DNA from: Propionibacteriaceae bacterium
Lineage (GTDB): Bacteria > Actinomycetota > Actinomycetes > Propionibacteriales > Propionibacteriaceae
DNA length: 6,610 nucleotides
NCBI GenBank assembly: GCA_009781325.1
Contig: WQYJ01000120.1
Location: 1 to 6,610, forward strand
Reading direction: 5' to 3'
Under the pieces are notes generated by a model that saw nothing but the letters and a program-made list of their open reading frames with translations, was not told the DNA's origin and searched no databases. This document shows, in pieces, positions 5,256 through 6,610 of this stretch (its first letter is position 1; each line of letters starts with the position of its first letter). A program made the position numbers and the translations under genes.

Positions 5256-6404
5256 ATGGATGGCTTTGAGACCTATGCTCAGGTGGATCTGAGCGCTCTT
5301 GAGCGTAATCTTGATGCTATCCGGACCCATGTTGAGTTTCGGAAAATCCTGCTGCCGGTCAAAGCTAATGCTTATGGGCATGGGCTGACAGAGCGTTCTG
5401 CCTCCGGTCAGATTTCCGCAGAATTGGCTCGATTCCTCCAGGACCGCTCGGCGGTGGATTGGTTCGGAGTCGCCACGGTGGAAGAGGGAGTACGGCTGCG
5501 CTCGGCTGGGATTACACTGCCGATTCTTAAGCTAGCCCAGACTCAGAATCACGAGCTGACCCGGGCGATTGAAGCGGACATGACTTTGACTGTCAGCGAT
5601 CCAGTGTCGATCTGGGCGGCTAGCGCTGCCTGCGAAACCTTGGACCGCTATTCCTACGTACATCTAAAGATTGATACCGGTATGCGCCGTCTTGGGTGCT
5701 CCCCGCAGTTGGCACCTCGGTTGGCTCAGTTGATCGAAGAGGCGCCATTTCTGAATCTGCAGGGGGTGTTCACTCACTTTGCGGCTTCGGAGAATCCGGA
5801 GGAAGACTCGTTCACCTCGCGTCAGATCACCCAGTTTGTTAATGCTGTTGATGAGATTGAGCAGGTGTTGGGGCGCGGGATCGAACTCAAGCATGCGGCT
5901 AACTCGGGTGCTGTTGAGCGTCACCCGGAAGCGTGGTTCGACATGGTGCGTCCGGGAATCCTGGCTTATGGTTATCCACAGACGGTGACTTGTCCGATCC
6001 ATGTGGAGCCGGTTTTGTCGCTGATCAGCCATGTGTCATTTGTGAAGACTGTTCATGCGGGGGAGACAGTGAGCTACGGGCGTACATGGATGGCTCCCTA
6101 TGACACTAGGGTGGCGACAGTGCCGATTGGGTACGGCGATGGCTATACACGCCTGGTGTCGAATAAAGCAGAGGTGTTGATTCAAGGACAGCGCTATCCC
6201 ACGGTGGGTACGATCTGTATGGATCAGATCATGATTGATCTTGGACCAGATTCGACTATTGGGGTGGGTGAACAGGTGACTCTCATCGGGCGCGACCGCG
6301 AAGAGATCGTCGGCGCTGATTACCTAGGCGCACTAGCCGGAACCATCAGCTACGAAATTCTCTGCGGCATCACCGACCGCGTCTCCCGCATGTATATAGG
6401 CTAA
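5256..6404 (+). CDS. alr: Alanine racemase
   Basis: Alr is a cytosolic pyridoxal-phosphate enzyme that interconverts L- and D-alanine, supplying D-alanine for peptidoglycan. The 382-aa protein has the fold-type III layout: an N-terminal TIM barrel (about 1-245) and a C-terminal beta domain. Lys36 in VKANAYGHG is the PLP-binding and catalytic lysine, and Tyr274 in VSYGRTW is the second catalytic base. Also visible are KIDTGMRRLG (138-147), HAANSGA (213-219), DMVRPGILAYG (229-239), IGYGDGYTR (291-299) and TICMDQ (319-324), so it appears fully functional. The loop after the PLP lysine (about 44-66) seems somewhat longer than usual. ATG 5256 is supported by AAAGGA 6 nt upstream; ATG 5249 is out of frame. 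It is preceded by a long intergenic region and so is probably transcribed from its own promoter. Confidence 0.96.
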   Translation: MDGFETYAQVDLSALERNLDAIRTHVEFRKILLPVKANAYGHGLTERSASGQISAELARFLQDRSAVDWFGVATVEEGVRLRSAGITLPILKLAQTQNHELTRAIEADMTLTVSDPVSIWAASAACETLDRYSYVHLKIDTGMRRLGCSPQLAPRLAQLIEEAPFLNLQGVFTHFAASENPEEDSFTSRQITQFVNAVDEIEQVLGRGIELKHAANSGAVERHPEAWFDMVRPGILAYGYPQTVTCPIHVEPVLSLISHVSFVKTVHAGETVSYGRTWMAPYDTRVATVPIGYGDGYTRLVSNKAEVLIQGQRYPTVGTICMDQIMIDLGPDSTIGVGEQVTLIGRDREEIVGADYLGALAGTISYEILCGITDRVSRMYIG

Positions 6405-6406
6405 CC

Positions 6407-6419
6407 GGCTTGAAAAGCC
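6407..6419 (+). terminator. Small hairpin after alr, weak terminator candidate
   Basis: GGCTT-GAA-AAGCC begins 3 nt after the alr stop codon. It forms a 5-bp stem with a 3-nt loop. No T-run follows, so intrinsic termination here is doubtful. A second small stem, TGCAG-TGTTT-CTGCA, lies about 30 nt further on. Confidence 0.25.
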
Positions 6420-6502
6420 CATAGTATGTGCACTTTCCCTTCATGATGCAGTGTTTCTGCACACTGGAACTTGGAAAGGTGAGGTTCTCCAGAGCCATCC
6501 CC

Positions 6503-6610
6503 GGTCATGCTGTAGCCAGGCAGGACCTCCGAGTGACTTTACCCCCGGTCATCCTGCCGCCAGGCAGGACCTCCGAGTGACTTTACCCCCGGTCATCCTG
6601 CCGCCAGGCA
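6503..6610 (+). repeat. 44-bp tandem array of the palindromic repeat, cut by the window end
   Basis: Copies start at 6503, 6547 and 6591, exactly 44 bp apart; the last is truncated at 6610. Each has the forward palindrome (GGTCAT...GGCAGGACC) followed by the invariant linker TCCGAGTGACTTTACCCCC. The first copy has three changes, two in the left stem arm and loop boundary, that weaken its hairpin; such degeneration at an array edge is common. Unlike the other sites, all copies point the same way and end GGACCTCCG instead of GGACCCCCG. The linkers are identical, so this is not a CRISPR array. The true length is unknown because the window ends here. Confidence 0.9.

Noticed and set aside
6503..6610. 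CRISPR array
   Set aside because: The 44-bp units are identical throughout apart from edge decay; there are no unique spacers and no cas genes.

Overview
The window comes from a bacterial chromosome, most likely an Actinomycetota (high-GC Gram-positive) member. The evidence is the order dnaN-recF-DUF721/DciA, a DciA-like protein ending in the GRGPRDTYG-type tail common in that phylum, a rhomboid protease with an N-terminal cysteine-rich zinc-binding domain, several GTG starts, and moderately high GC. I cannot name the genus from sequence alone.

Layout. Positions 1-174 are an intergenic leader (probably dnaA-dnaN) that starts with one copy of a palindromic repeat. Four + strand genes follow, packed tightly: dnaN (sliding clamp), recF (gap repair ATPase), a DciA-like helicase-loader gene and an alkyltransferase-like (ATL) gene with Trp in place of the MGMT catalytic Cys. 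Together they form a replication and repair operon. Positions 3374-3888 lie between convergent genes and hold three tandem 154-bp copies of a composite palindromic repeat. A rhomboid protease gene on the - strand occupies 3889-4821. Positions 4822-5255 hold a fourth, diverged copy of the composite element with perfect 43-nt inverted arms, followed by the alr leader. alr (alanine racemase, + strand) runs 5256-6404. The window ends inside a 44-bp tandem array built from the same palindrome.

The first three genes act on replication forks: the clamp, recombination at gaps, and loading of DnaB. ATL would flag O6-alkylguanine lesions for excision repair. alr supplies D-alanine for peptidoglycan, and the rhomboid is an intramembrane serine protease of unknown substrate. 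gyrB, which usually follows recF/DUF721 in this phylum, is not here; atl and the convergent rhomboid gene take its place.

The most unusual content is the repeat family. A roughly 30-nt asymmetric palindrome occurs 12 times in 6.6 kb, always between genes, singly, as head-to-head pairs around a conserved core, or as tandem arrays. One hairpin shows a compensatory base-pair change between copies. I see no transposase or other candidate mobilising gene in the window, so what spreads or uses the repeats is unknown.
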